Part shown: positions 48,243-58,400 of the stretch, piece by piece
Numbering within the stretch: the stretch's first letter is position 1
How the letters are laid out: each line of letters starts with the position of its first letter
DNA from: a virus
Direction: 5' to 3' (one strand)
DNA length: 64,000 nt
IMG/VR virus record: IMGVR_UViG_3300006920_000004
Span: 1 to 64,000 of that record
Notes under the pieces: model-generated
Seen by the model: the letters and a program-made list of their open reading frames with translations, nothing else
Databases searched by the model: none
Told to the model about the DNA's origin: nothing
Position numbers and translations under genes: made by a program

Positions 48243-49101
48243 TTCTTGTATTTTTATTAGTGTCAAATAATACTGAATTAATATAATCAAGGTTATTCTG
48301 AATATCACTTGCGCTATAAGTAGCACTTGTAAATGATTGTATATAAGGCATAGATAAACAAGTAACTGCTTTAATATAATTTGCTCTAAAATCTTCGCTT
48401 ACATTATAAGTTCCATTAGCTAATGAATCGTTATATCCTTTAATGACATCGGTAGCATTAGCATCAGTCCAAAATGCAGAAGTAGAAGTATCTAAAAATG
48501 CTACTACATAAGCAGTTCCGCTTACGGTAAAATCATCCATTGTAACTCCTGTAAAGGTTTGCCCTACATAATATTTAGAAGTAGAATTAACTGTTACAGA
48601 ACTTCCTAATGTACCTTGTACCAAGCAAAGACCATCAGGCAACGAATCACCGCTATTATATCTTGTGTTGTAAATTTCGTAACGAACATACCTAAAGTTA
48701 TCTTGAAAGTAAGTATCTGCCTCGCCAATTGTACTAGGCGTATATACGCTAGTAATTTGAACGCTAGGAATAGTTAAGTTAGGCAAACAATAGTAGCCAG
48801 TAGCTTTAACCACAACACCACTTGTAGGTAGTATAAAGTCAGCGTGTGCTACAAATATATCATTAGGATAATAAGTATGCCCATTAAGTAAAAGAGAACC
48901 GCTAACAACAGTATATTCGGTATTAGCTAATAAAGAAGCAACCGTTGTAGCATTGAGAATACTATTATAAGTAGCAAATAAGTACCTAATGCCATTAATA
49001 GAGGAAATACTAACACCAAGTGTAGCGTAATCCGTACTATCAGAAACGCTAATTGTTTCATTTGTATTCTTGTCATAAGAAATTATTATATCTGTTGCCA
49101 T
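48235..49101 (-). CDS. Tail protein, paralogue of the 39005-39880 product
   Basis: 288 aa, beta-rich, Ser/Thr/Asn-rich. Contains LLLNGHTYYPNDIFVAHADF, then VVVKATGYYCLP and a late helical part (IKGYNDSLANGTYNVSEDFR). Similar in layout to the product at 39005-39880 on the other strand. Its start overlaps the stop of the fibre gene upstream. Confidence 0.55.
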   Translation of the reverse strand: MATDIIISYDKNTNETISVSDSTDYATLGVSISSINGIRYLFATYNSILNATTVASLLANTEYTVVSGSLLLNGHTYYPNDIFVAHADFILPTSGVVVKATGYYCLPNLTIPSVQITSVYTPSTIGEADTYFQDNFRYVRYEIYNTRYNSGDSLPDGLCLVQGTLGSSVTVNSTSKYYVGQTFTGVTMDDFTVSGTAYVVAFLDTSTSAFWTDANATDVIKGYNDSLANGTYNVSEDFRANYIKAVTCLSMPYIQSFTSATYSASDIQNNLDYINSVLFDTNKNTRNA

Positions 49102-50366
49102 TATACGTTTACTATTTTAGATATTATGTACCAATGATAAAAACCTGTAATTGTATTTTGTCCGCCATATTTAAGAGTGATAGAGTCGTATGCCGCAGTA
49201 ATAGTATAACTAGTTGCACTGTTTATTCTTTCATTAGTAGCGTTAAATGGAAGTATTAAAGTGCTTGCTCCTGCCGATGCGTTTGTAATTATAAATTCAT
49301 TCCCAACTGATACAGTAGAAGTATCAGGTAATGTTATTGTTTTGCCAGAGGCGTTTACTAAAATAGTTCCTTCTGTTATTGGAACTGGATAATCTGCCGT
49401 AACTGTCTTTATTTTAGAAGTTCTAACAATTAAATCAGTAGCACTCATTGCTAAGTTACCACTAATTGCTATTTCTTCTGTGCTACCTACACCTGCGGTA
49501 ATTCTTCCTAATATTCTTTTAGTTGCACTTACTGCTTGCATTTTAGCGTAAGTAACTGCGTTTGCAGCTATTGTTAAAGCTTCGCTTCCTACAACATCTC
49601 CTGTATGAGTAGCATTCCATTTATTAGTAGCTCCTGCTACAATATTATCAGCACCGATGGTTACTGTAGTTCCTGTTAGTCCGTTTAATGTTACGATTCC
49701 AACTGAAGGTGCTGCCCACGATGCATTACCACCTACTAACGTAAGGACATTGGTATTTGTTCCGCTGCCTGTTAAAGCATTTATTGCATCTTGTGCTGTT
49801 GATTTGCCTGTTCCTCCTTTAGCTATACTTAAAGGAGCAGTTGCTTTAAGAGCATTTACTTCAATATTTGAAGGAACTACATCTACTGTTAATAATCCTG
49901 AACTTGGAACTAAGGTAACTTTACTGCTTCCTGCAACCATTGTAAACCATTCATTTGCAGTAGCAGCACTATTTGCTCTAAGAATTTGATAAGCAGTTCC
50001 TAATGTAGTAAGTCCATTACCACCTTTAGTATAAGGTACTGTTGGTAAATCTGCTGCTACCATTGCTCTCATTGTAGGTTTAGCAGAACCCGTAGATACT
50101 GCACTTGCATAAATAAGATTAGAAGCAGTAGCTACTTTAGTAAAAGTAATTACGGGAGCAGTAGTAGGATTAGCTATACTTACATTAAGAAAGTCTGAAT
50201 TAGTATCGGAATCAACTTCTGAAATAGAAGTTACGCTACCACTACTTACAGAAGCATCTTGTAAGGCTCTGATAGCTGCTTGTATTTGTGCTTGGCTTGT
50301 GGCAAAGTCTATAATTGTTAGTTCCTTTCCTGCTTCAGGAGTAGGAAGTGTAAATGTGCTTGGCAT
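49101..50366 (-). CDS. Tail fibre protein
   Basis: 421 aa, Ala/Thr/Val-rich, beta-structured. N-terminal anchoring part (LTIIDFATSQAQIQAAIRAL), then repeat-like segments with SIAKGGTGKSTAQDAINALT and PYTKGGNGLTTLGTAYQILR, the well-known GGTG/GGNG turn motifs of phage fibre shafts, and a C-terminal beta domain. It binds the host surface. Confidence 0.75.
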   Translation of the reverse strand: MPSTFTLPTPEAGKELTIIDFATSQAQIQAAIRALQDASVSSGSVTSISEVDSDTNSDFLNVSIANPTTAPVITFTKVATASNLIYASAVSTGSAKPTMRAMVAADLPTVPYTKGGNGLTTLGTAYQILRANSAATANEWFTMVAGSSKVTLVPSSGLLTVDVVPSNIEVNALKATAPLSIAKGGTGKSTAQDAINALTGSGTNTNVLTLVGGNASWAAPSVGIVTLNGLTGTTVTIGADNIVAGATNKWNATHTGDVVGSEALTIAANAVTYAKMQAVSATKRILGRITAGVGSTEEIAISGNLAMSATDLIVRTSKIKTVTADYPVPITEGTILVNASGKTITLPDTSTVSVGNEFIITNASAGASTLILPFNATNERINSATSYTITAAYDSITLKYGGQNTITGFYHWYIISKIVNV

Positions 50367-50370
50367 GGTA

Positions 50371-50378
50371 CAAATATA
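50371..50378 (-). promoter_or_regulatory. Fibre gene -7 box, leaderless type
   Basis: TATATTTG on the minus strand, 4 nt (TACC), ATG. The 20-odd nt upstream are identical to those before the 50464-51534 gene. Confidence 0.55.
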
Positions 50379-50406
50379 ATATTATTTTAATAAATATTCT
50401 CTTTTA

Positions 50407-50448
50407 ATTAAAAAGCCCCTCTAGTATTTGTAGAGAGGCTCTTTTTTT
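50407..50448 (-). terminator. Terminator between fibre genes
   Basis: AGCCCCTCTA pairs with TAGAGAGGCT (one mismatch) around 7 nt, with T-rich flanks on both strands. Confidence 0.65.
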
Positions 50449-50463
50449 ATATTTGATTAGTTA

Positions 50464-51534
50464 TTATTTGTATTCTATAAAAAATCTAACTTTAAGTCCT
50501 ACTAATGCTGCATTTGGCTGCAATTGGAAAGATATAAATCTTGTTAGCCAAATATCTCTTAACACTGAACTAACTAAATTTTGACCTATATAATAATCCC
50601 CAATTATGTTTTCTAGTATTCCGCCTCCTCCAATGTTGGCAAAAGAAACTTCTTTATAAACAGTTCCTGCGTCACCTATGTTAGCAGTTAATACGTTTAG
50701 CCCTAAAATTGCTCCCGAAACCACGCTATCTATATTATAATATGCGTCATAAACGCCTGTATTACTATTCCCTGCACTAACAAATGCCCCAGTAGATATA
50801 TTATATCTATTTAGTGTATTTGACTGATTTAAGCAAAAGTTTATTCCTCCATTATTTGAACTTAAATTTGTGTAAACTTTTATTTTAGTAATTTGATTCC
50901 ATGTTGTTGATGGCTTGAAAAATGCCTGTGGCGAAGCCCCTGCAAGCGTAGCAATGGAAACAAGCGGTTTGTTTATCCCGTCAAAAGACCACCCTGTTGA
51001 AGAATAATAAGAATCTCCTTCAATATAATTAGAAGCCCCATTTATAGCTAGAACTTTAGTTCCGCCTGTTGAAACTACCGTAATATCTCCACTATCATAT
51101 TGATTAATTGCGGGTGGAGTCCATGTCCAAGCACCTGGAAGTGGATTTTCGTAACAAAAGAAAGTATAAGGCTTTCCATCGGAAGGAATTAAAGCACTTC
51201 CATTAACTACTCCATTAATAGAGCCTCCTGTAACACTTGGATAAACTACGATTGGAAAACCACTTGTATTAATAATAGTAGAACTGTTCCCTTTTTTTGG
51301 AGGGTTAGGTAATCTACAAGCATAGTTTGTAGCACTTGCTGTAGTTATTACATTATAAGCATATTGCATATAAGTAGTAGTTGTAGCTGCTGTAGTGCCA
51401 GTCATTGCAGTAACAGTATTTATTGTATTGTTAGTAGCAGTTGCAAGAGCAATTAAATCATTTAAGATTGGTCTTAAATAACTATTTTGAGGGTCATTTA
51501 TTAATTTTTGCGATTCTAAGGATATTGGATTCAT
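50464..51534 (-). CDS. Tail fibre or receptor-binding protein
   Basis: 356 aa. N-terminal helix (LESQKLINDPQNSYLRPILN), a Thr-rich trimeric-like segment (MTGTTAATTTTYMQYAYN), then beta-rich text with Gly/Asn/Ser. This N-terminal helix plus beta-shaft plan is common in fibres. Own promoter and terminator. Confidence 0.6.
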   Translation of the reverse strand: MNPISLESQKLINDPQNSYLRPILNDLIALATATNNTINTVTAMTGTTAATTTTYMQYAYNVITTASATNYACRLPNPPKKGNSSTIINTSGFPIVVYPSVTGGSINGVVNGSALIPSDGKPYTFFCYENPLPGAWTWTPPAINQYDSGDITVVSTGGTKVLAINGASNYIEGDSYYSSTGWSFDGINKPLVSIATLAGASPQAFFKPSTTWNQITKIKVYTNLSSNNGGINFCLNQSNTLNRYNISTGAFVSAGNSNTGVYDAYYNIDSVVSGAILGLNVLTANIGDAGTVYKEVSFANIGGGGILENIIGDYYIGQNLVSSVLRDIWLTRFISFQLQPNAALVGLKVRFFIEYK

Positions 51535-51539
51535 AGTTG

Positions 51540-51547
51540 CAAATATA
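51540..51547 (-). promoter_or_regulatory. Fibre gene -7 box
   Basis: TATATTTG on the minus strand, 5 nt, ATG. Same upstream sequence as the box at 50371-50378. Confidence 0.55.
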
Positions 51548-51550
51548 ATA

Positions 51551-51793
51551 TTATTTTAATAAACTCTTATGTTTTTTAATATATTCTGTTAAAGCAGCAC
51601 AAATAATTGCAGTTTCACCTTTAAGTCCATTTTGGTCTATAATTTCATACATATCAATAAGCTGATTAACACTTACCCTTGCTTGAATAACTGAACTAAC
51701 ATACATTCCTATACCTATTTTTTTAACGCATTTAAGCCTAATATCTTCGGGTAAAGCGTCAATTCTTATCTTTTGATTATTACTTAATTCCAT
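51551..51793 (-). CDS. Hypothetical 80-aa helical protein
   Basis: MELSNNQKIRIDALPEDIRL, then KKIGIGMYVSSVIQARVSV. Helical and basic at the end (YIKKHKSLLK). It starts the minus-strand virion block and faces the capsid operon. Unknown. Confidence 0.55.
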   Translation of the reverse strand: MELSNNQKIRIDALPEDIRLKCVKKIGIGMYVSSVIQARVSVNQLIDMYEIIDQNGLKGETAIICAALTEYIKKHKSLLK

Positions 51794-51815
51794 AGTTGTA
51801 TTACAATGTATTACG

Positions 51816-51845
51816 CAAAGATATGAAAATAGTATTAATAAACAA
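51816..51845 (-). promoter_or_regulatory. Promoter of the minus-strand virion block
   Basis: On the minus strand: TTG, 19 nt, TATCTTTG; 22-nt leader. Confidence 0.65.
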
Positions 51846-51854
51846 TAATAATAT

Positions 51855-51862
51855 GACATTTG
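51855..51862 (+). promoter_or_regulatory. Weak -7 box of the capsid operon
   Basis: GACATTTG, one mismatch to TAnnTTTG, 19 nt before the ATG. Divergent from the promoter at 51816-51845. Confidence 0.4.
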
Positions 51863-51881
51863 TAGCGAAAACAACCATATA

Positions 51882-52910
51882 ATGAGTACAGAAGCAGAAA
51901 GACTTGCAGCAGAGTACATGGAGGAAAACTCCAAAAATGCTGACCCAATTGTAGTAGAAACGCCAGTTGAGGTAGAAAAACCAGTAGCAGTAGAACCTAC
52001 AACAGTAGTAACAGAAGAAGTGGTAACACTAAAAACTGAAACAGAAGAAGTAGAAAAAATATCGCTCTTTGACAATATTGATAACCTAGACAAAACTGAA
52101 ATTACAACGAAAGAAGTAACATCAGAATTGCCTGAAAGTATTAAAGCACAGTTAGCTGAATACGAAGCTTTAAAGGCTGAACGTGAAGCAGAGGTTAATT
52201 CAGACATGTATAAACTACTTAAAAGCGGTTTAACATTAGAACAAATAGCTAATGGAATTACCAAAGTAGATTATTCAAGCTTTACTACTGCTGACTTAAT
52301 TAAGTTAGAATTAGAAAAAGCAGGATTAAGTGGCGATGACTTAGAAGCAGCAATAGAAGAAGAAGTAAGTGGATATAATTCACTAACACCTTTAGCTAAA
52401 GCAAAGTACGACAACGATTTAAAATCTAACTACAAGACAGAAATTAAATACGATGAAGCTACTAAACTTTTAGAAGATACTTTAAAAGCAAATGCTAGTA
52501 ATAAACCTTTAAGCCAAGAAGCATATATAAAGCAACAAGAAGAAGAAACCGCTGCTAATATTAAGGCTGACATCGAAAGCATAGATAAATACTTAGGTAT
52601 TTTAAAAGGCAAAGGAGAATTAGACGATGCAACAGTAGAAGCAATTAAAAATAGCTATAACTTTAACAAAAGTATTGGCTACTTAAATGGCGATAAGTTC
52701 GATGCGTTATTATTTATAAAAAACGAATATAAAATACAAAACTTTGAAAAAGCAGTAGCAGAAGCAGAGAAAAGAGTCTTTGAAAAAGCAGCTAAGAAAT
52801 TCGGTAACCCCGAACAACATGGCGGAGGAGGAGGAGTAGGCACAGATAAAACGCCTGACCAAATCTATGAAGAATACTTGAGCAATGCAACTAAACCAAA
52901 ATATAATTAA
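51882..52910 (+). CDS. Probable scaffolding protein
   Basis: 342 aa, very acidic, Glu/Lys/Ala-rich and mostly coiled-coil: a Val/Glu/Thr repeat region at 25-60 (VETPVEVEKPVAVEPTTVV), helical KAQLAEYEALKAEREAEVNS and a Gly-rich end (HGGGGGVGTDKTPDQIYEEY). It directly precedes the capsid gene, where scaffold proteins usually are. No protease domain is seen. Confidence 0.75.
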   Translation: MSTEAERLAAEYMEENSKNADPIVVETPVEVEKPVAVEPTTVVTEEVVTLKTETEEVEKISLFDNIDNLDKTEITTKEVTSELPESIKAQLAEYEALKAEREAEVNSDMYKLLKSGLTLEQIANGITKVDYSSFTTADLIKLELEKAGLSGDDLEAAIEEEVSGYNSLTPLAKAKYDNDLKSNYKTEIKYDEATKLLEDTLKANASNKPLSQEAYIKQQEEETAANIKADIESIDKYLGILKGKGELDDATVEAIKNSYNFNKSIGYLNGDKFDALLFIKNEYKIQNFEKAVAEAEKRVFEKAAKKFGNPEQHGGGGGVGTDKTPDQIYEEYLSNATKPKYN

Positions 52911-52936
52911 GAAACTTTAAAAACCAAAAATAAAGA

Positions 52937-54253
52937 ATGAATACAATCCCAATAGGGCAAAACGCAGGTAGCATTTTTGATGCAGCGAATTTTACCCCGT
53001 TACAAGTTTACAACTTAGTAACTCAAACAAACAAGGCATTTAAAATGGGTCAAGCCAATATGCCAAAAGTAATGCGTGAACTATCAAAATTAAATGGTTC
53101 TACGGGTTCAATTTTAAGTGGTACAAGAACTTACAAGTTCCCTCGTATCGGAAACCAATTCCCTTACGCTGTAAGTGGACAAGCTGCTGCATTATCAAAC
53201 AATAACAAGACTGCTACAATTACTTTAACTGATTCAAGTTATAAAGAAATTGGAGTAGGTTCTTACATTTCTGATACTACAACAGGTGTTTCATGTAAAG
53301 TAACAGCTATCTCGGCAGGTGTTATCACAGCAGATTTATCGTTTAGCCCTAGTGGTTCAACAGTATTAACTGCAAATGATTTTGCTGCTAACAACCAAAT
53401 ATCTTTCATAGGATATAACGGTGGAACTAGAGTTTACAAAGCGCAAGAGCAAGGAACTCCTTTACCTCATTACGACACTTACCAAATCGGTCAATTTACA
53501 GCAGATGCTTTTGTTAAGGCTGAAGATGCAAATCAAGCTACTTGGTTCAAGTTAAACGGTCAGAACTACTACGCTGCTAAAGAAGAAATGTACAAAATTG
53601 ATTTAATGCACTCTGCAATGTACAACTATTACTTAGGTAATTATGGTGCAATCAGTGGCGAAAATCCTTTACCTGCATCTTTCTTAAATCAATTGAAACA
53701 GTATGGTGCAATGACTCAATCAAAAGCAGCTAACTTATCATTAAATGATTTTGAAGATATTGCTACTGACTTTATGCGTCAAGGTGCTGTAAGTGATGGT
53801 ACTGAAATGTTTGTTTTCTGTGGTTTAGACTACGCTAAAAACATCTCAAGAGTATTAAGACCTTACGTTTCTACTGCTGGTACAAACAACATTTTAAAAG
53901 CTACAAGTGGTTTAGATATTCGTAGATTTGAAGTATCGGGCTTAGTATTAAACGTAGTTGTTGAAATGTACTTTGAAAACAAAAACCAAGTAGGAGCAGG
54001 TAAATCTGATTCAGCTTATTGGGTTTGTGCAGACGGTGCTTATTCAGAAGATGGAAAATACATTCCACCAATTGTAGATGTGTATTACGGACAAGAAGGA
54101 TTACAAAGAAGTGTAATTTTAGGAAAGAAAGATTTAATGGGTAAACACGTTGCAAATCCTGTAAACGACCAACCATTCAGTCAAGTAAGTTTTGAAATGA
54201 ACTCGGCTAAAGTAATTACAGATGTTCAAAAATGTATGTATCACGGTAATTAA
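52937..54253 (+). CDS. Major capsid protein (HK97-like)
   Basis: 438 aa. N-terminal helical segment, then a beta-insert (ALSNNNKTATITLTDSSYKE to residue 150), FTADAFVKAEDANQATWFKL, the spine helix region (LNDFEDIATDFMRQGAVSDG), and the P/A-domain strands up to DLMGKHVANPVNDQPFSQVS. Size and context (between scaffold and decoration) fit the major capsid. A strong coding signal and Ala/Thr/Asn mix are typical of abundant virion proteins. Confidence 0.8.
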   Translation: MNTIPIGQNAGSIFDAANFTPLQVYNLVTQTNKAFKMGQANMPKVMRELSKLNGSTGSILSGTRTYKFPRIGNQFPYAVSGQAAALSNNNKTATITLTDSSYKEIGVGSYISDTTTGVSCKVTAISAGVITADLSFSPSGSTVLTANDFAANNQISFIGYNGGTRVYKAQEQGTPLPHYDTYQIGQFTADAFVKAEDANQATWFKLNGQNYYAAKEEMYKIDLMHSAMYNYYLGNYGAISGENPLPASFLNQLKQYGAMTQSKAANLSLNDFEDIATDFMRQGAVSDGTEMFVFCGLDYAKNISRVLRPYVSTAGTNNILKATSGLDIRRFEVSGLVLNVVVEMYFENKNQVGAGKSDSAYWVCADGAYSEDGKYIPPIVDVYYGQEGLQRSVILGKKDLMGKHVANPVNDQPFSQVSFEMNSAKVITDVQKCMYHGN

Positions 54254-54280
54254 TTTTTAACCAATTAAATAAATAACGAA

Positions 54281-55318
54281 ATGACAATTTTAAGACAATC
54301 AATAATTTTAAATACATTAGCGGATAACGCTGCTGATGCGTTTGTAGATGCCAATGGCTTTCTACAATTAACGGGTGCAGCTTATGGCGCACCTAAAGCA
54401 ACTGCTTGTTCATTAACAAGACAAAATGCAGTTTCAGAAATATTAGGTGTTGTTACTACTACTTTTACAGCAGTAAGTGGACAAACTTATATTTTGAAAG
54501 TATTTGGTGGTAATGCAATTCAAGGTGGTTACAATGCTTCGGTTAAGACTTACACTTATACTGCTAGTGCAACTGACACAGCAACAACTATTGGAGATGT
54601 ATTCAGAGCATTTATTAATGCTGACGTAAACATTTTAAACATAGTTGCTACTGGTACTACTACTTTAATTTGTACTGCTAAAACAGGTTTTGCAGAAATA
54701 TTCTGTACAACTACTACTGCTAACACATCTATTGTACAAACTACCGCAGGTGTACCAAGCGTAGGACAAGGAACAGTATTAGCTACTGACCTTAACTTTG
54801 TAGCAAGTACTACTTACGGTACATTTACCGCAGGTGCTACTTACACACGTTGGAACATTAGTTGGTCAACACCTAATACAATAGCTGCTCCTTCAAGCAA
54901 CACAATTGCTAACAATGAGTATGTATTGTTTATTAACAACGCAGCAACTTCAAGTGGTTCATTAAGTGCAGCTACTAACTTAAACTTTATTCAAAACACT
55001 TCTTACGGTACTTTAACTTTACTACAAGCAGGTTACAGAGCAAGTTTAATTGCATTAGGAGATGCTACTACTACCGCAGCTATATCAGTAACAACTGGTG
55101 CAATCGCTTTAGCAACAGGAACAGATACTTTAGCTTCTTTAGGAGTTCAAAGTGGGGATTTCTTAGTTTTAGCAGCATCAGGTACAACAGCTTTCACTAC
55201 AACTGTTAATACTAAGGTTCTTGGTGTAACAGGTGCAGCAGCAGGTTTCGGTACAAACATTGTAGCACAATCTGCTGTATTGTTTAAAGCTATATCGGTT
55301 CGTAACTTACCTCGTTAA
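54281..55318 (+). CDS. Probable decoration or head-fibre protein
   Basis: 345 aa, extremely Thr/Ala/Ser-rich, beta-structured (TTIGDVFRAFINADVNILNI; TTTLICTAKTGFAEIFCTTT). N-terminal helix then repeated beta-strand blocks. It follows the capsid gene by 27 nt and precedes a terminator. Candidate cement or head-fibre protein. Confidence 0.6.
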   Translation: MTILRQSIILNTLADNAADAFVDANGFLQLTGAAYGAPKATACSLTRQNAVSEILGVVTTTFTAVSGQTYILKVFGGNAIQGGYNASVKTYTYTASATDTATTIGDVFRAFINADVNILNIVATGTTTLICTAKTGFAEIFCTTTTANTSIVQTTAGVPSVGQGTVLATDLNFVASTTYGTFTAGATYTRWNISWSTPNTIAAPSSNTIANNEYVLFINNAATSSGSLSAATNLNFIQNTSYGTLTLLQAGYRASLIALGDATTTAAISVTTGAIALATGTDTLASLGVQSGDFLVLAASGTTAFTTTVNTKVLGVTGAAAGFGTNIVAQSAVLFKAISVRNLPR

Positions 55319-55374
55319 TTAATAATAAAAACATACATTATTTGTTTCCATGCTTGTAATGTTTGTTTTCTTCC

Positions 55375-55410
55375 AACACAATAACCTCCGATAAGGGGGT
55401 TTTTGTGTTT
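55375..55410 (+). terminator. Terminator of the capsid operon
   Basis: AACCTCC/GGGGGTT stem with a 5-nt loop, flanked by AACACAA/TTGTGTT that extend the hairpin; TTTTTGTGTTTT follows. Confidence 0.75.
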
Positions 55411-55465
55411 TATTACATATTGCGATATGCGATTAAAACTTTATAATTTATAATTAAAATTTGGT

Positions 55466-55473
55466 TATCTTTG
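55466..55473 (+). promoter_or_regulatory. Leaderless-type -7 box
   Basis: TATCTTTG, 4 nt (CTGT), ATG at 55478. Confidence 0.5.
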
Positions 55474-55477
55474 CTGT

Positions 55478-58400
55478 ATGCAATCAAGCCAATTAAACGA
55501 CTTATCAAAGGGTATGAATAGAGATACGGATTATCCCTCAATGCCCGATAATTACTATCCGTATGCCAATGATTTGGAACAAATAAGCGATGAAGAATTT
55601 GCTTCAAATATTAAAAATAGCAAAGCAGGAACACTTCAAATAACAAAAGTACCTAACGCAACTCCTCAAACAATTATGTTTAGAGTAAGAACTTACTCTG
55701 ATTTAGGTCAAGCAATAGGTGGTCAATATTGGACAAATCAAACATTTGTTCTTAAAGATGCTAATGGCGTACAAGTAGGCTCATCACTTGTAATTGCAAA
55801 TTTATTAGGTAATGCTGTTACAAATACTGACTTTAAAACTTACTTAGATACTGAATTTGCAGGGAATGGAACAGTAGCCTTACAAGGAACAAGTGTACTA
55901 TACACAACTATTACATTAACTTCTCCTATATACAATTCAGTAGTTAGTTGTACTCAACAAGTAGTTATAAATGGAGTTGCTGATGTTAAGATTAACGAAC
56001 TTGTAGTTATTAGAGAATTAATCACTACTGAAACAGAATTAGAACCACTTGCTTACGTTAATAGTCAAAATTTAGGGTTTATATTAAGTGTAAGCGCAGA
56101 TAATACTATTACAGAACTTGGTGTAGTAGATGAAGATAATAATTGGACTTACACAAGGTTACTAAGAACAAAAAACTTTATATTAAGCAAAACACAACCT
56201 ATTAAATTTATAGTAGAACAACAAAACGATGGCGTATATGCTTTATATTTTACTGACAACACTATCAAGGATAAATGTATTTACGTTCCACCTGCTTTAA
56301 CACAAGATTGTTGTTTAACATACAACCCTACAAATATTCAAGTAGCAGGAAAAGGAATATATAATTTAGTAAAAACCGATGCTCAAACTAACAGCCAATT
56401 AGTAAATAATATTGGATATGTCAGTTATAAAAATACGCTACAAAGCGGTGGTGGCTTACTTACAGGAGGAAAAAGATATGTGTGTAGGTTTGGAATAAAT
56501 GGTTCTAACATAACTACTCAATGGAGTATGTTAAGCAATATTGTTCCCGTAATAGCTGCAAGTGCTGATAGTGGACTTGCATGGGTAAGTACGGAAGGAA
56601 CACCAAGTGGAACACCTACAAGCAAACAAAATATATTAACAATTAATAATGCACAAGCAGACGTATTTAATTTTGTAGAATTAGCAGTTGTAAACTATAC
56701 TGCTCAAAATGCAAGTAGTGCAGAAATAGTTGGAAGGTTTGATGTATTAGCAGAAAGCTTTGATATTATTCATAGTGGTTTAGAACAAACAACATTATTG
56801 GATGTTGTAAGCCTTATAGAAGCCGAACCTATAATTCTTAAAGTAAAAGACATTGAAACTAAAAAGAATAGAATAAACAGAGCAAATATAGTAACTGCTA
56901 ACGAAGATGCTAAGTGGCAGGCAATAGCTGAAAATGCAGTTGTTACTACTCAAAGATTTTCAGATAGTTTGAGTAATACAGGAATATTAGCAACAGGCGT
57001 TGGTAATGTTAGATTTTGGGGATATTCTCAATACAGTACATTTCTTAGTATAGCTAATGGCAATAAAAGAGTATTATCTTTAGTACCTAATTCAATATTA
57101 GGAGTTACTCCATCTCCTTTTGTTCAGTCAACTGGTGCTTATACTGTAACAAGTGCTGATGAGCCTGTTTTACAAATGAATTTAACAGCTTACGGAACAA
57201 TACAAGGCTCATCAGACGGTCTTTCTAATTTTAATATGTATTTTGTTGTTTATAAAGCAGGAGTCGAAGTTGCATCAATACTTATGGCAGACTTTAAGCG
57301 TAACAACGATTCAATTCAAACCATTTATAATGTTAGTGTAAATACTTTGATAAATGTCAATGTTGCATTAGGAGATGTACTAGAATTTAAATATCAATTT
57401 TATTCGGCAGATGGAAATGCACAATTTACTCTGAATCAAGATGGTATAAATTTGCGTATAAATCAAGTAGGTAGTCAAAGTGCAACACAGTTTAAGGGTA
57501 CACAAGTAGGCGAGTATCAAATACCTTATAACGTAGCAAACAGAACAGGCTATATGTTATACGAATACTACATGACTTATGTTAGATTTCATTTAAAGAA
57601 TGGTTACATTACAGCACCATATCCTTTAGGAAAATACTATATAGACAATGCTACATACAAACGAGGTTTAGTTCAAATATTACCAACAGACCCTAAAACC
57701 CCGTTTACCGATACAAGCACATTATATAATAGAAAAGTATATAATTATGCTTTAAGCGTAGCTAATTTAGACCTTTTTTACGTTAAAGATGAATTATTAG
57801 GAGTAAGTTTTGAAAGAAGCGAACCTTTAAACACAGTTATTGGAAGTGGTATATACCACAATGCAAGAGTAGTAGATGGAGATACTTACACCTCTGGAAA
57901 AGATTATGTAGGAGGAGTATTGTCTGATACATCGTCTTTAAGAAAGTTTGGTCTATTCTTAAGTAATGACTTAGATAATCAAGTAATAAAGTATAGTAAA
58001 GGCGATTACTTAAAGCTATTAGGCTTACCTAGAGTGTTAGGATACAATGACAATTACAAAAGCGGAAATGACAAAACAGGTGTTATTACAGAATTATTAG
58101 GAAGTGTTTTTAATGGCTCTGTTGGTGCACCAGAAGAAGACGATATGACTTTAGCTACTTACCCAATTGAAGATAGTTCAACTATTGACTTTAATTCAGT
58201 AGGTAATACTATTTATAACACAACAGCAGATTTATATTACAAACCAAGTACAAGCACCTTAAATAATGCTTATACTAACGCAAAAGGAGTAGCAGTAGCA
58301 ACAACTAATTATGTAGCTACTAAATTCTTTACAGCTAATGATAAAAATACTTTTATAGCATTTTATATTAGACCTATTAATTTAAGCACAATAGATTATA

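Noticed and set aside
51551-52264. 237-aa minus-strand frame
   Set aside because: Its N-terminal two thirds are antisense to the scaffold gene; only the last 80 codons from the ATG at 51793 behave as a gene.
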